Below are positions 7,918 to 16,934 of a stretch of DNA of 64,000 bases, piece by piece; position 1 is the first letter of the stretch, and every line of letters starts with the position of its first letter. This DNA comes from JASDSY01 sp041441465 (GTDB lineage: Bacteria; Muiribacteriota; UBA9980): positions 310,001 to 374,000 of the forward strand of contig JASDSY010000022.1 in the NCBI GenBank assembly GCA_041441465.1. The letters run 5' to 3'. Position numbers and translations under genes: made by a program. The notes beneath the pieces are model-generated. The model was not told the DNA's origin. It saw only the letters and a program-made list of their open reading frames with translations, and did no database searches.

Positions 7918-8910
7918 ATGCCGGGAATAAACAGTCCTGAATATTTACAGATATTGGAAAAATTAAAAAACTCGCGTTCGGTTTTAATTACATCGCATGT
8001 AAATCCTGACGGAGATAATATTTCGTCATGCGCAAGCCTCGCTATGGGACTTGAAAAACTCGGCAAAAAAACCGCAATAGCTTTAAATTCGCCGGTTCCT
8101 TATATTTATAAATTCATGCAGCATACCTCGCAGTTCATATCATTTCAGGAATTGGAAAATTCGCGGCAATTTTTTGACTGCGCAATGGTGCTCGATGTAG
8201 GCAACTTAAAGAGGGTAGGCGAAACTACCGATTTGAAAAAGTTCACTGAACTTATATTAAATATCGACCATCATGTAAGAACCGAGATGTGCGGCCATAT
8301 AAGCTTTGTCGATTCAAGCTATTCATCGACGGCTGAAATTATTTACAATGTGCTTTTAGACCTGAACGTAAAAATAGACCGCGATATTGCTGACAATCTT
8401 TACGTCGGAATAATGACCGACACCGGTAATTTTCAATTTCAAAACACTACGGCATCCGCTCTGCGCACCGCCGGAGCGCTTGTCGAACTCGGCGCTTCGC
8501 CTGAATTCTTAAATAAAAAAGTTTATTTCTCGAACCGCCCCGCGAAAATTTTATTAATGGGAAAAGTGCTTGCCAATCTGAAATTCACAGATGATTATAA
8601 AATAGGCTGGATAAGCGCCACAAAGGAAATAATAGACAATTGCGGCGCAAGTTCGGACGATCTTGAAAATGTCATAAACAACGTAACATCAGTTGACGGC
8701 ATCGAAGTGGCGATATTATTCCGAGATTTGAACGACGGCACTATAAAGCTAAGCCTTCGCGCGCGCGGCAACGCCGATGTGCAAAAGTATGCTTTAAAAT
8801 ACGGCGGCGGCGGCCATAAGAAAGCCTCCGGCATGGTTTTAAACGGCAAACTCGACTTTGTCGTCAATAAGGTAATTTCAGAAATGCGGGAGCACATAAA
8901 CGATTATTAA
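7918..8910 (+). CDS. nrnA: DHH/DHHA1 phosphoesterase, NrnA-like nano-RNase
   Basis: NrnA-type enzymes degrade 2-5 nt RNA fragments and dephosphorylate 3'-phosphoadenosine-5'-phosphate. The 330-residue protein has the DHH phosphoesterase motifs SHVNPDGDNISS (motif I, metal-binding His/Asp), MVLDVGNLKRVG (motif II), NIDHHVRTEMCG (the DHH signature) and a Ser/Thr-rich SSTAEIIYN segment. The C-terminal DHHA1 domain ends with the substrate-binding glycine-rich KYGGGGHKKASG. The ATG follows AGAAAGGAAAA. The location between rbfA and truB is characteristic of this family. The related pApA hydrolase GdpP differs in having membrane and GGDEF-like domains, absent here. Confidence 0.92.
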   Translation: MPGINSPEYLQILEKLKNSRSVLITSHVNPDGDNISSCASLAMGLEKLGKKTAIALNSPVPYIYKFMQHTSQFISFQELENSRQFFDCAMVLDVGNLKRVGETTDLKKFTELILNIDHHVRTEMCGHISFVDSSYSSTAEIIYNVLLDLNVKIDRDIADNLYVGIMTDTGNFQFQNTTASALRTAGALVELGASPEFLNKKVYFSNRPAKILLMGKVLANLKFTDDYKIGWISATKEIIDNCGASSDDLENVINNVTSVDGIEVAILFRDLNDGTIKLSLRARGNADVQKYALKYGGGGHKKASGMVLNGKLDFVVNKVISEMREHINDY

Positions 8911-8911
8911 G

Positions 8912-9703
8912 ATGAATAATACAAATAACAACATTAACGATAATTTAAACGAAGGCGGGATCCTGCTTATAGATAAAAAGCAGGGAATCTCGTCTTTTGA
9001 TATAATAAGGCATATTAAAAGAGCATTCCGCGAACATTACGGCGGCGATAAAGCTTTGAATCCGTTAAAAAAAATAGGACACAGCGGAACGCTCGATCCT
9101 ATAGCGACAGGCCTGGTTATAATACTTTTAAACAAGGCGACTAAAAAAGCGCAGGAATTTCTTGGTTATGATAAAACATATATAGCAGAATTATTGATTG
9201 GCGAAGCTACCGATTCATACGATACTACGGGCAATATCATCAATAAAACGGAACTCGACGAATTTTATTTCGACCAAAACCGGAACCTTGAAAATTTAAC
9301 AAAAGCCATTGAAAGTTTTAAGGGTGAAATCATGCAGGAACCGCCGATGTATTCAGCACTTAAAAAGAACGGCGTTCCTCTTTATGAAATGGCCCGCCAG
9401 GGAATTTCGATCGAACGTGAAAAGCGTAAATGCAATATTTATAATATTGAAATTTTGAAACCTCCGTTTTATGCCGCCGAAAAAAAAGGATTTAAAATCG
9501 AGCTGAAAGTCGCCTGTTCCAAGGGAACTTACATACGTTCATTATGCCGCGATATCGGCGAAAAAATAGGTATACCCTCGGTAATGAGCGGGCTCCGGCG
9601 GACTTCGACCGGCGGCTTCTTTGTTGAAAATGCAATTAAATTTGATGAAATAAGCCTTGAAAAAATTATAAACGCAGTAATTAAATGCCAAAAGGAAGAA
9701 TAA
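8912..9703 (+). CDS. truB: tRNA pseudouridine(55) synthase TruB
   Basis: TruB isomerises U55 in the T-loop of tRNAs. The 263-residue protein contains LIDKKQGISSFDII at the start of the fold and KIGHSGTLDPIATGLVIILL around residues 48-67; the Asp of GTLDP is the catalytic nucleophile. YDTTGNI and EPPMYSALKKNGVPLYEMARQG are further TruB-specific segments. CSKGTYIRSLCRDIG lies in the C-terminal part. The ATG begins one base after the nrnA stop, indicating translational coupling. No PUA domain is evident, as in short TruB forms. Confidence 0.96.
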   Translation: MNNTNNNINDNLNEGGILLIDKKQGISSFDIIRHIKRAFREHYGGDKALNPLKKIGHSGTLDPIATGLVIILLNKATKKAQEFLGYDKTYIAELLIGEATDSYDTTGNIINKTELDEFYFDQNRNLENLTKAIESFKGEIMQEPPMYSALKKNGVPLYEMARQGISIEREKRKCNIYNIEILKPPFYAAEKKGFKIELKVACSKGTYIRSLCRDIGEKIGIPSVMSGLRRTSTGGFFVENAIKFDEISLEKIINAVIKCQKEE

Positions 9704-10753
9704 ATGGAAAAAAACAACGAAAGAAAAAAAAGAATATACACAACCGGCAATACGGTATTAGACTCTAAAATCAAGGAATTATCGGATGAATTCAGCAAGA
9801 GTAAAAACTCCGACCTGATAAACGAAATCATAATAACCGCATTTAAACTTTTAAATGACGACATCGACAGGCTTGACATAAAAATTATAAATTCGGCACT
9901 GAAAGAGATAAGACACGCCTTCTCATTATTTTCGAAATATCGCAGCGTAAAAAAAGTTTCGATATTCGGGTCCGCGCGAACGCCTTCTGACTCTCCCGAC
10001 TATAAAATTATAGCCGAATTTGCCCAAAAAATAATAAAAGAAAATTATATGGTAATAACCGGGGCCGGGCCGGGGATTATGCAGGCCGGCAACGAGGGAG
10101 CCGGTGCGGACAACAGCTTCGGAGTTTCGATAAAATTGCCTTTCGAGTACGAGCCAAACCCTTTTATATCAAAAGATAAAGTAATTAATTTCAAATATTT
10201 CTTTACAAGAAAACTGGCATTCGCCAAAGAAACTAATGCTTTCGTCCTCGGCCCGGGCGGCGTCGGGACGCTCGATGAAGGATTCGAAGTAATAACGCTG
10301 CTCCAGACAGGAAAAAGCAATCCGCTGCCTGTAGTCATGCTTGAAGCGCCTGGCGGCAATTTCTGGAAAAAAATTAACGCCTTTATGATCGAAGAAATGC
10401 TTGCCAAAAAGTTGATTTGCGAAGAAGATACCGCGTTATATAAAATATGTTATGACAGCGGCGAAGCGGTGGATGAAATCAAGAGGTTTTATAATAATTA
10501 CCATTCAATAAGGTTTGTCAACGAAATTCTCTCGATAAGAGTAGCAAGGCCTATCCCGGACGAGGCTTTGCGCGGCATTAACGAAAAATTCAGAGGCATA
10601 ATCAACGAAGGTTCAATTGAAAACGGAAATGCGCTTTTCGAGGAATCCAACGAAGCCGAAGAAATAAGAAAAATGCCGAGGCTTTTATTAAAATTCAATA
10701 AAAAAAGCTTTAACAAGCTCAGAATGCTTATAGATGAAATTAATAAATATTAA
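9704..10753 (+). CDS. LOG-family protein (lysine-decarboxylase-like Rossmann fold)
   Basis: A 349-residue protein whose central domain belongs to the LOG family of nucleoside-5'-monophosphate phosphoribohydrolases (cytokinin-activating type) and relatives of unknown role. Diagnostic motifs are VSIFGSARTPSDSP, ITGAGPGIMQAGNEGA and LGPGGVGTLDEGFEVITLLQTGK, the last being the PGGxGTxxE nucleotide-binding/catalytic signature. An N-terminal helical region of about 75 residues and a C-terminal extension of about 100 make it longer than LOG proteins of about 190 aa. The ATG follows the truB stop with no gap. The enzymatic activity in this bacterium is not established; substrate unknown. Confidence 0.82.
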   Translation: MEKNNERKKRIYTTGNTVLDSKIKELSDEFSKSKNSDLINEIIITAFKLLNDDIDRLDIKIINSALKEIRHAFSLFSKYRSVKKVSIFGSARTPSDSPDYKIIAEFAQKIIKENYMVITGAGPGIMQAGNEGAGADNSFGVSIKLPFEYEPNPFISKDKVINFKYFFTRKLAFAKETNAFVLGPGGVGTLDEGFEVITLLQTGKSNPLPVVMLEAPGGNFWKKINAFMIEEMLAKKLICEEDTALYKICYDSGEAVDEIKRFYNNYHSIRFVNEILSIRVARPIPDEALRGINEKFRGIINEGSIENGNALFEESNEAEEIRKMPRLLLKFNKKSFNKLRMLIDEINKY

Positions 10754-10775
10754 GATTAACAAATGAGGCGATAAA

Positions 10776-11168
10776 ATGTCCCGCTCAAATTCTATTTTTA
10801 ACAGCAGCGAAGACGCTCCGCGCGAATTAATGATATTCGATTATGAGCTTCTTAAATTGCACGCCGATAACGATCCTGAACTTATGAAATATATGGTGCA
10901 GCTTTTTATCGACTGCGTCAATACCTCTGATTACATAAGTAAAATAAAGGAATCGATCGATAACAGAAACGGGAAACAACTCGAGCTTTTCGCGCATAAG
11001 CTTAAAGGCACAGCGTTGAATGCCTGTGCCACCGCAATAGGCGGCCTTTTAACAAAGCTCGAGCGGGCAGGATATGAAAATAAATTCAATGAAACCGCCG
11101 CGCTGTTTAACAGTGTTTTAGACGAAATATCAAAATATAAATCGGAAATACAAAAACTTTTTAATTAA
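10776..11168 (+). CDS. Histidine-containing phosphotransfer (Hpt) domain protein
   Basis: A single-domain, 130-residue four-helix-bundle protein. The segment LFAHKLKGTALNACATAIGG carries the Hpt signature HxxKG with the phospho-accepting His at about residue 73, followed by LTKLERAG. Hpt proteins relay phosphate between the receiver of a hybrid kinase and a downstream response regulator. No partner is adjacent; the only hybrid kinase in the window (44181-46991) lacks an Hpt domain, so a relay between them is conceivable but purely inferred. The ATG follows AATGAGGCG. It is the last gene of the rimP-operon strand run. Confidence 0.83.
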   Translation: MSRSNSIFNSSEDAPRELMIFDYELLKLHADNDPELMKYMVQLFIDCVNTSDYISKIKESIDNRNGKQLELFAHKLKGTALNACATAIGGLLTKLERAGYENKFNETAALFNSVLDEISKYKSEIQKLFN

Positions 11169-11203
11169 AACGTTATAAAAATTAAATAATCTCTATTCTT
11201 AAT

Positions 11204-11353
11204 AACACGCCGCCAAGGGAAGACGGTTAGAATCCGTCACAGCCTCTGCTGCGGTAAAAAGCGACAAGCCGCGCACGACGCCATTCATGCTTTAATGCAT
11301 GGAGAAGGCGCGCGGCAAGAATGACCTTTGAGTCCGAAGACCTCAAGCGTGTT
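11204..11353 (+). promoter_or_regulatory. Cobalamin riboswitch
   Basis: The aptamer shows the conserved cobalamin-element core AAGGGAAGACGGTTAGAATC, then CCGTCACAGCC, and the distal GAGTCCGAAGACCT box. P1 can be drawn as AACACGC (11204-11210) with GCGTGTT (11347-11353). Family knowledge: these RNAs bind adenosyl- or methylcobalamin and repress B12 uptake or synthesis genes. Immediately downstream, ATACAAA (11359-11365) and TTTGTAT (11382-11388) can form a stem that holds a GAGGAGGGG ribosome site in its loop, a plausible translational expression platform. Confidence 0.9.
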
Positions 11354-11386
11354 TTAGGATACAAAACTTCATGAGGAGGGGTTTGT

Positions 11387-11425
11387 ATGCAAACTACTAT
11401 GTCTTATAATATTCCTTTTTTCTAA
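11387..11425 (+). CDS. 12-codon leader ORF under the cobalamin riboswitch
   Basis: ATG-to-TAA ORF encoding MQTTMSYNIPFF. It has the strongest ribosome binding site in the region (GAGGAGGGG, 5 nt upstream), placed in the predicted riboswitch expression platform, with the start codon inside the stem. The receptor gene begins 287 bp later. No function is known to me; it could be a leader peptide whose translation affects the downstream mRNA, or an unannotated micropeptide. Confidence 0.5.
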   Translation: MQTTMSYNIPFF

Positions 11426-11476
11426 TTAATCAACCGTTAATAATCATAATCAATAATTAAAAATTAAAAAAACAAC

Positions 11477-11504
11477 CTTCACTTTTTTTATGTAAAAAGT
11501 GAAG
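11477..11504 (+). terminator. Hairpin in the receptor 5' leader (possible attenuator)
   Basis: CTTCACTTTTT and AAAAAGTGAAG form a perfect 11-bp stem with a 6-nt loop. Only AAATTTTG follows, a poor U-tract. It sits between the 12-codon ORF and the TonB receptor gene. Nothing else stands out in the 11426-11711 leader. Confidence 0.4.
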
Positions 11505-11711
11505 AAATTTTGCGTATTTCTTAAATTTATCGAATATAACCGCTTTTATTACCGGAATATTTATTACGGCTGACACTTTAACAAATATGACGAAACATTT
11601 CCAGCGCTAATAATAGTTAAAATTAAAAGCGGAACATATATTTCGAATAATTTTTAAGTTTAATGCGATTTTGATTAATTATGAAACTTATAAAAAAAGG
11701 AGTATATAAAT

Positions 11712-13730
11712 ATGTCAAAAATAAATAAATTAACGGCAGTTTTTATTCTATCGTTACTAATAATCACATTTTATTTTAATACCGCAGGCTGTGAAAATAT
11801 AACTCTTGAGGATGTCACAATAACGGCTTTAAGGAACAAAAATACAAAAGACAAAACGCAGACGGCAAAGAAGATAGAACTCGCTACCTTCGCGGCAGGC
11901 GATGCAATTTCAGAAGAACTAATTTCAGACAGCGGTTTAACGATTAACTCGAACGGCGGCGACGGCACTCTTGCAACAATTTCAATCGAAGGCGGAAGCG
12001 CGAGCCAGACATTATATTTAATCGACGGCCGGCCGGTAAATTCGTCATCTAACGGCAGCTTTAACATAGGCAATCTCCCGGCCGGCGCATTTAATTCCAT
12101 AGAGGTGATAAAAGGGCCTGTTTCAAATTATTACGGCCCTTACGGCCTCGCCGGAGCCATTAATTTTACGCAGAGCGATTTTTCAGCCAGGCATACTGGC
12201 GGAATTTTTTCCTTAAATTACGGCAGCGGCCGGAATATCTCAAAAACTATCGAATATGCCGATAACAATAATAAAAATCCATGGCGGCTTTTTTTAAAAA
12301 AACAAAATTACGGCGGCAGCCGCGATAATTCTGATTTTTCAGGTGATTTTCTATCTTTCGCGCAAAAAATAAAGGCCGCTGAAAGACTTGAACTTTATTT
12401 TTCAAATTATTATTCAGTTTCGGAAAACGGAGTGCCGGGAGTAAAACCGGCTTCAAATACGGCGCCTAAATACGGCAGCGGCGGATCGGCATCATTATTC
12501 GACAGGCAGTATGATAATATCGCCTTATTCAATATGGACGCCGCCTATAAAATCAGCAAAAACAAAAATTTTAATCTGAAAATTTTCAACGATACCCAGA
12601 ACAATATTTATAAAAGCTATTTTGACAATTTTTTGAACGCGCCGCAGGAATTTTACGGTTCATACCAGACATTAAGCCGCGGAATTTTCGCTAATTATTC
12701 GCAAAATAACGCGCATAATTCCTTTGTATTCGGAATCGACCGGGCTGCGTCAAAATTTTCAGGCGATGAAAAGACAAAAAATTTAAGCACCTCAAAGTCG
12801 CAAATAGTTTCTTATTCGCCTGAAATGGCATATAATTCATTATGGGCGAATTTTAACGCCAATATTACTGCCAGCGAAACTGGAATAGTATCTTACCGAA
12901 AAGACTATCCGAATTCATTTTCAAGCGGCGACTCATGGAGCGGCGGATACATCAAAAAAATCAACCGCAACGACAGCATGAAAATATTTTACGCTAAAGG
13001 GTTCAGGGCACCTACCATAAATGACCTTTATTATCCAGGCGCCGGAAACGTCAAATTAATGCCTGAAAATTCGCGTTATAAAAGCATAGTTTTTACCAGA
13101 AAAGAAAAAAAATATGAAATGGCGGCCGGCATATTTGATAAAAACACTAAGGGTCTTATAGAATGGTTCCCGGACCCGGCAGATCCGACCGGCTTTCGGT
13201 GGATACCGCAAAATTTGAATGAATTTAGGGCGCGCGGAATAACTATTGATATAAAACGGAAATTGAACAGCAATTTAAGCGTAAGCGCCGGCGTTACCAA
13301 ATCAAGATACCGCCAATTAAATATAGAGCAGACTTATGATGACTGGCAGAGCGGTGAAAAAAGATATGCAGTAAGAGAAAGACATGGCCGTCAGCTGCCC
13401 GAAACAAAAGCGTACCTGAGCCTGGTTAAATATCTCGCAAAGCCGCGTATTATTGCCGCGCTATCTGGAATATACACCGGCGAAATGAAATTTTATTACC
13501 AGGATTATGAAAACGCTCCCATAATTAATACGCTTGAAAAAAAAATAAAAGCCAATACGGTTTTCAATCTGGAACTGTCAAAAGAAATCAGGCATAACGA
13601 AACTGTATTTTTAGACATCACGAATATTCTCAATCAAAAATACGAACGCCGGTTCGGTTCGAGCTATCTCGACGGCAATTTTCCGATGCCGGGCAGGCGC
13701 TGTGATTTAAGATACCAGAGAGTTTTTTAA
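11712..13730 (+). CDS. btuB: TonB-dependent outer-membrane receptor, cobalamin (BtuB-like)
   Basis: Outer-membrane gated channel energised by TonB. The 672-residue precursor has a signal peptide (AVFILSLLIITFYFNTAGC), a TonB-box-like segment (LEDVTITA), a plug domain (SIEGGSASQTLYLIDGRPVN, GAFNSIEVIKGPVSNYYGPYGLAGAINF) and a 22-strand-type barrel ending in VDIxNILNQKYE-like LDITNILNQKYERRF and a terminal Phe (RYQRVF), the usual barrel-assembly signal. The cobalamin riboswitch upstream strongly suggests B12 as substrate. A Cys near the signal cleavage region could instead indicate a lipoprotein-like processing site, but this is unusual for receptors. AGGAG precedes the ATG. It faces the minus-strand ABC operon. 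Confidence 0.88.
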   Translation: MSKINKLTAVFILSLLIITFYFNTAGCENITLEDVTITALRNKNTKDKTQTAKKIELATFAAGDAISEELISDSGLTINSNGGDGTLATISIEGGSASQTLYLIDGRPVNSSSNGSFNIGNLPAGAFNSIEVIKGPVSNYYGPYGLAGAINFTQSDFSARHTGGIFSLNYGSGRNISKTIEYADNNNKNPWRLFLKKQNYGGSRDNSDFSGDFLSFAQKIKAAERLELYFSNYYSVSENGVPGVKPASNTAPKYGSGGSASLFDRQYDNIALFNMDAAYKISKNKNFNLKIFNDTQNNIYKSYFDNFLNAPQEFYGSYQTLSRGIFANYSQNNAHNSFVFGIDRAASKFSGDEKTKNLSTSKSQIVSYSPEMAYNSLWANFNANITASETGIVSYRKDYPNSFSSGDSWSGGYIKKINRNDSMKIFYAKGFRAPTINDLYYPGAGNVKLMPENSRYKSIVFTRKEKKYEMAAGIFDKNTKGLIEWFPDPADPTGFRWIPQNLNEFRARGITIDIKRKLNSNLSVSAGVTKSRYRQLNIEQTYDDWQSGEKRYAVRERHGRQLPETKAYLSLVKYLAKPRIIAALSGIYTGEMKFYYQDYENAPIINTLEKKIKANTVFNLELSKEIRHNETVFLDITNILNQKYERRFGSSYLDGNFPMPGRRCDLRYQRVF

Positions 13731-13848
13731 AGTATTTTTAAAAATTATAATTTACAGGCAAATTCAAATAAGTCATAAGTAAAAAATTAACCGATTAAAA
13801 TTCACTCTCAATTTTTGATCCTGATATATATTATGCCGCGCTGTATGT

Positions 13849-14610
13849 TTAATAAGGAATAACGACAGGGTGGTTATTAATATTTTCAATTCTGACATCG
13901 ATCGCGAAAACAGATTTTATGTTTTCGCGGTTGATTATATTTTTCCCGCCGCAGGCAAATATTTTGCCTTCGCGCATCAATATGAATTTATCAGCGTACT
14001 TAAACGCCATATTAATGTCATGGACTACCATTATGGTTGTTATTCCGGGATTTTTCTTCGTAGTTCTCCTTATGGCGTTCATAACTTCGATCTGATTTCT
14101 TATATCAAGAAAATTAGTCGGCTCGTCAAGAAGCAGAACCTTCGTGTTTTGTACAATTATCCTTGCCAATATTACTTTTTGGAGCTCACCGCCGGATAAG
14201 CTGGCGACATTTCGCATGGATAAATTGCTAAGGCCTAATTCGCCTATTATGGAATTTACAATTTTCAGATCATTTTCAGAAACATTCCAGTTTATATGAG
14301 GCATGCGCCCGAGAAGGACTGCGTCAAAAACCGTATAATCAGGAACCGCATTTTTTTGAGGCATAAAGCTGAAAATTCTAGCCATATCTTCAGACGAATT
14401 TTTAATTATATCCTTTCCATCCAAAATGACACTGCCGCATTCAGGTTTCAAAAAACCGGCAATGTTTTTTAAAAGAGTTGATTTGCCGGAGCCATTCGGA
14501 CCTATTACGGCGGTTATCTCATTAGCAGGCACAATAAAATTAATATTTTTTATTGAAAAAACATTTTTCTTGTTTTCATATTTAAAGCATAATTCTTTTA
14601 TTTCAAGCAT
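13849..14610 (-). CDS. ABC transporter ATPase, FecE/BtuD type
   Basis: Cytoplasmic ATPase of a metal-chelate/cobalamin importer. The 253-residue protein shows Walker A (GPNGSGKSTLLKN), ABC signature (LSGGELQKV), Walker B (VLLLDEPTNFLD) and the switch His (VVHDINMAFKYAD). The chosen ATG at 14610 overlaps the permease stop in TGATG, indicating translational coupling; a TTG one codon earlier is also possible. Last gene of a four-gene minus-strand operon; the family does not distinguish cobalamin from ferric or nickel chelates. Confidence 0.92.
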   Translation of the reverse strand: MLEIKELCFKYENKKNVFSIKNINFIVPANEITAVIGPNGSGKSTLLKNIAGFLKPECGSVILDGKDIIKNSSEDMARIFSFMPQKNAVPDYTVFDAVLLGRMPHINWNVSENDLKIVNSIIGELGLSNLSMRNVASLSGGELQKVILARIIVQNTKVLLLDEPTNFLDIRNQIEVMNAIRRTTKKNPGITTIMVVHDINMAFKYADKFILMREGKIFACGGKNIINRENIKSVFAIDVRIENINNHPVVIPY

Positions 14611-15683
14611 CAATAATTCCTGCCTTTTACTATAATATAAAGAAAAAGCGGCGTACCGGCAAACGCGGTAACTATTCCGACGGGCAAAATCAGCGGCGCA
14701 ACGATCGTCCTGGAAATCAAATCAGCCGCAAGCGTTATCAGCGCGCCGGCAGCGAATACGGCAGGAAACAGGAAACGGTGGTCGCCGCCCATTCTTTTTT
14801 TCAATAAATGCGGCGCAATAAGGCCTATAAAACCTATTATACCGACCGACGCGGTAACCGATGCGGCAAGCAGAGAGCACCATATAAGGCCGGCGACTCT
14901 TTTCTTTCTGACATTAACGCCAAGGCCGGCAGCAGTTTCGTCGCCCCATGAAATCGCGTTATAATTCCAGCTATTTTTAACAAAATATGCAGAAGCTGGA
15001 ATCAAAAGAAAAGATATCATTATTATTTCAGGCCATCCGGCGCGGCCGGGATCGCCGAATGTCCATAATACCGCCGCGCTAAGCTGTATATCAGGCGCAA
15101 AATACTGCACCAGCATCGTACATGCGCCAAAAAACGAACTTAACGCCACACCTGATAATATCAATCCTTCGGAATCAACACCGCGCAGCTTCGAAAGCAT
15201 TAAAATAAAAGCCGTAGAAATAAGGCTTCCGCTAAAAGCGAACAAAGCTATCAAATAAGGCGCGCCAGAATATATTCCAGAAGCTAAGGATGCGGCGCTG
15301 CCGATTCCAAAAAAAACTATGGCAAATGACGCGCCGAAAGCCGCTCCCTGCGATATCCCTATCGTGAAGGGCGTGGCCAGCGGATTCCCCAGAAGCGTCT
15401 GCATGGCAAGGCCAGCGACAGCAAGCGCCGCGCCGCATATAACGGCCGCGGCAGCGCGCGGCAGCCTTATATTCCATATTATCTGGCTTATCTCTTTCGA
15501 TGCGGCATCGTCTGAAAATAAAGTCCTTAGAACGTCATCGGCACTCACAGCATAGGAACCGCAAGTAAGCGAAAATAAAAACACTGCCGCCAGGGCCAGA
15601 AAAAGCACCGTAATCAGCATAGTTTTTTTATGCGTGTACTTATAATACTTTTCGTCATACATATTCATTTTCTGATTATTCAT
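14610..15683 (-). CDS. FecCD-family ABC importer permease
   Basis: Inner-membrane channel subunit for cobalamin or metal chelates. About 357 residues with about ten hydrophobic helices; recognisable family segments are RLPRAAAAVICGAALAVAGLAMQTLLGNPLATP and GLIAPHLLKKRMGGDHRFLFP, the latter being the loop that contacts the ATPase. I chose the ATG at 15683, which has GGCGGGTG upstream, over two ATGs about 30 nt further out without a clear ribosome site. The stop overlaps the ATPase start. The 91-bp gap to the binding-protein gene holds no terminator that I can see. Confidence 0.9.
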   Translation of the reverse strand: MNNQKMNMYDEKYYKYTHKKTMLITVLFLALAAVFLFSLTCGSYAVSADDVLRTLFSDDAASKEISQIIWNIRLPRAAAAVICGAALAVAGLAMQTLLGNPLATPFTIGISQGAAFGASFAIVFFGIGSAASLASGIYSGAPYLIALFAFSGSLISTAFILMLSKLRGVDSEGLILSGVALSSFFGACTMLVQYFAPDIQLSAAVLWTFGDPGRAGWPEIIMISFLLIPASAYFVKNSWNYNAISWGDETAAGLGVNVRKKRVAGLIWCSLLAASVTASVGIIGFIGLIAPHLLKKRMGGDHRFLFPAVFAAGALITLAADLISRTIVAPLILPVGIVTAFAGTPLFLYIIVKGRNY

Positions 15684-15774
15684 TTCACACCCGCCTATCT
15701 TAAAAATACGCATCATTTGAGGTGCACATGCGCTTTATTTTCATAATCAGTCCGGCAATAGCGCCGCTAAAAAA

Positions 15775-16926
15775 TTATTTACCGAACAATATTTCTGCCT
15801 TCAATTTATCATCTTTAAAAATCACTTTACCCGGTGCATTATACTGTTTCGACATCCTGTCATAACAATCTTTACCTACAAACATATTATATATTTCCGC
15901 TGATTTTTTAGGAAAATCAATATCGGCAAACTTTTCAGGATAAAGGATTTTCCCTATAAAATAAGCGTTTATATATAACGTTTCGACATTTATAAAATAA
16001 AAAACCGACGGCAGCGTACAAAATACCTTATCATCTCTGACAGCATTTAACGCATGATAATATTTTGAATTTTTAGCGTAATCATCTGCCGTTATCTGCA
16101 TGCCGCCTCCGTCAATAAATATGTATTCAGGCTGCCATTCAAATATCTTTTCCCTATCTAAAAATACGTGACTATTATCAGATATATATGATACAACATT
16201 TTCAGCGCCGGCTTTTATAAACGGCATATATCTGGAATCAGTGCTTGTAACCGCCTGCGCGCCTCTATATGATACCCCGCCTATGTAAACTTTTTTTCTT
16301 ATTTTTATGCTTGAAATCCTATTTTTCAAATCATCATTCAATATTTCTATAAATTTTGCCAGCTCCGTCGATTTTGTTTCACGGTCAAGAACCGCTCCTG
16401 CAACTTTTAATGAGTTAAGAAAAATTTCCTCGCTGCACCACGAACTATCGCCGTAGCATAATGATATTACAGGTATTCCAGTACGCTTTTGAAGCATATC
16501 GATTTGTTTTAAATCATTAAACGCCTCAAATATTACATCGGGTTTTAAAGATATTATTTTTTCTATATCATGTGAATGATTTATACCGCCTTCGCCGATT
16601 ACGGGAAGCTCTTTTATTTTATCCTCCAGCGCCGCCGTATATGCCCTCGTATCAATATAATTTTTATCTATATTTTCAACAGCAACTATAAGATCGCCGG
16701 CCCCCGCATAACAAATAAAACGCAATGCCGAATTTAAAGCGATCACCTTTCCGACTTTTTTTGGGACCAGCACTTTTCGTCCTAAAGAATCTACTATTTC
16801 ACGGCTGTTTTCAGCGCACATTGAAATTTTAGAATCAAATACCGATATAAATGCAGCCAGTGATATTATAATCAAAAAATATTTAATTAACAATCCTGAT
16901 TTTATTGCCACGTTACTAATGCGCAC
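15775..16926 (-). CDS. Periplasmic binding protein for metal chelate/cobalamin
   Basis: Class III (FepB/BtuF-type) solute receptor that delivers ligand to the permease. The precursor of about 383 residues has a hydrophobic leader (LLIKYFLIIISLAAFISVF). It then shows the family start IVDSLGRKVLVPKKVGKVIAL, followed by GEGGINHSHDIEKIISLKPDVIFEA in the first lobe and WQPEYIFIDGG in the second. The GTG at 16926 is favoured because AGGCGG lies just upstream and it clears the methyltransferase stop; a TTG at 16953 would overlap that gene. A conserved C-terminal aromatic region (VFYFINVETLYINAYFIGKILYPE) is typical of receptors for Fe/Ni/Co/Mo-type chelates in anaerobes. Confidence 0.88.
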   Translation of the reverse strand: MRISNVAIKSGLLIKYFLIIISLAAFISVFDSKISMCAENSREIVDSLGRKVLVPKKVGKVIALNSALRFICYAGAGDLIVAVENIDKNYIDTRAYTAALEDKIKELPVIGEGGINHSHDIEKIISLKPDVIFEAFNDLKQIDMLQKRTGIPVISLCYGDSSWCSEEIFLNSLKVAGAVLDRETKSTELAKFIEILNDDLKNRISSIKIRKKVYIGGVSYRGAQAVTSTDSRYMPFIKAGAENVVSYISDNSHVFLDREKIFEWQPEYIFIDGGGMQITADDYAKNSKYYHALNAVRDDKVFCTLPSVFYFINVETLYINAYFIGKILYPEKFADIDFPKKSAEIYNMFVGKDCYDRMSKQYNAPGKVIFKDDKLKAEILFGK

Positions 16927-16934
16927 CGCACCGC

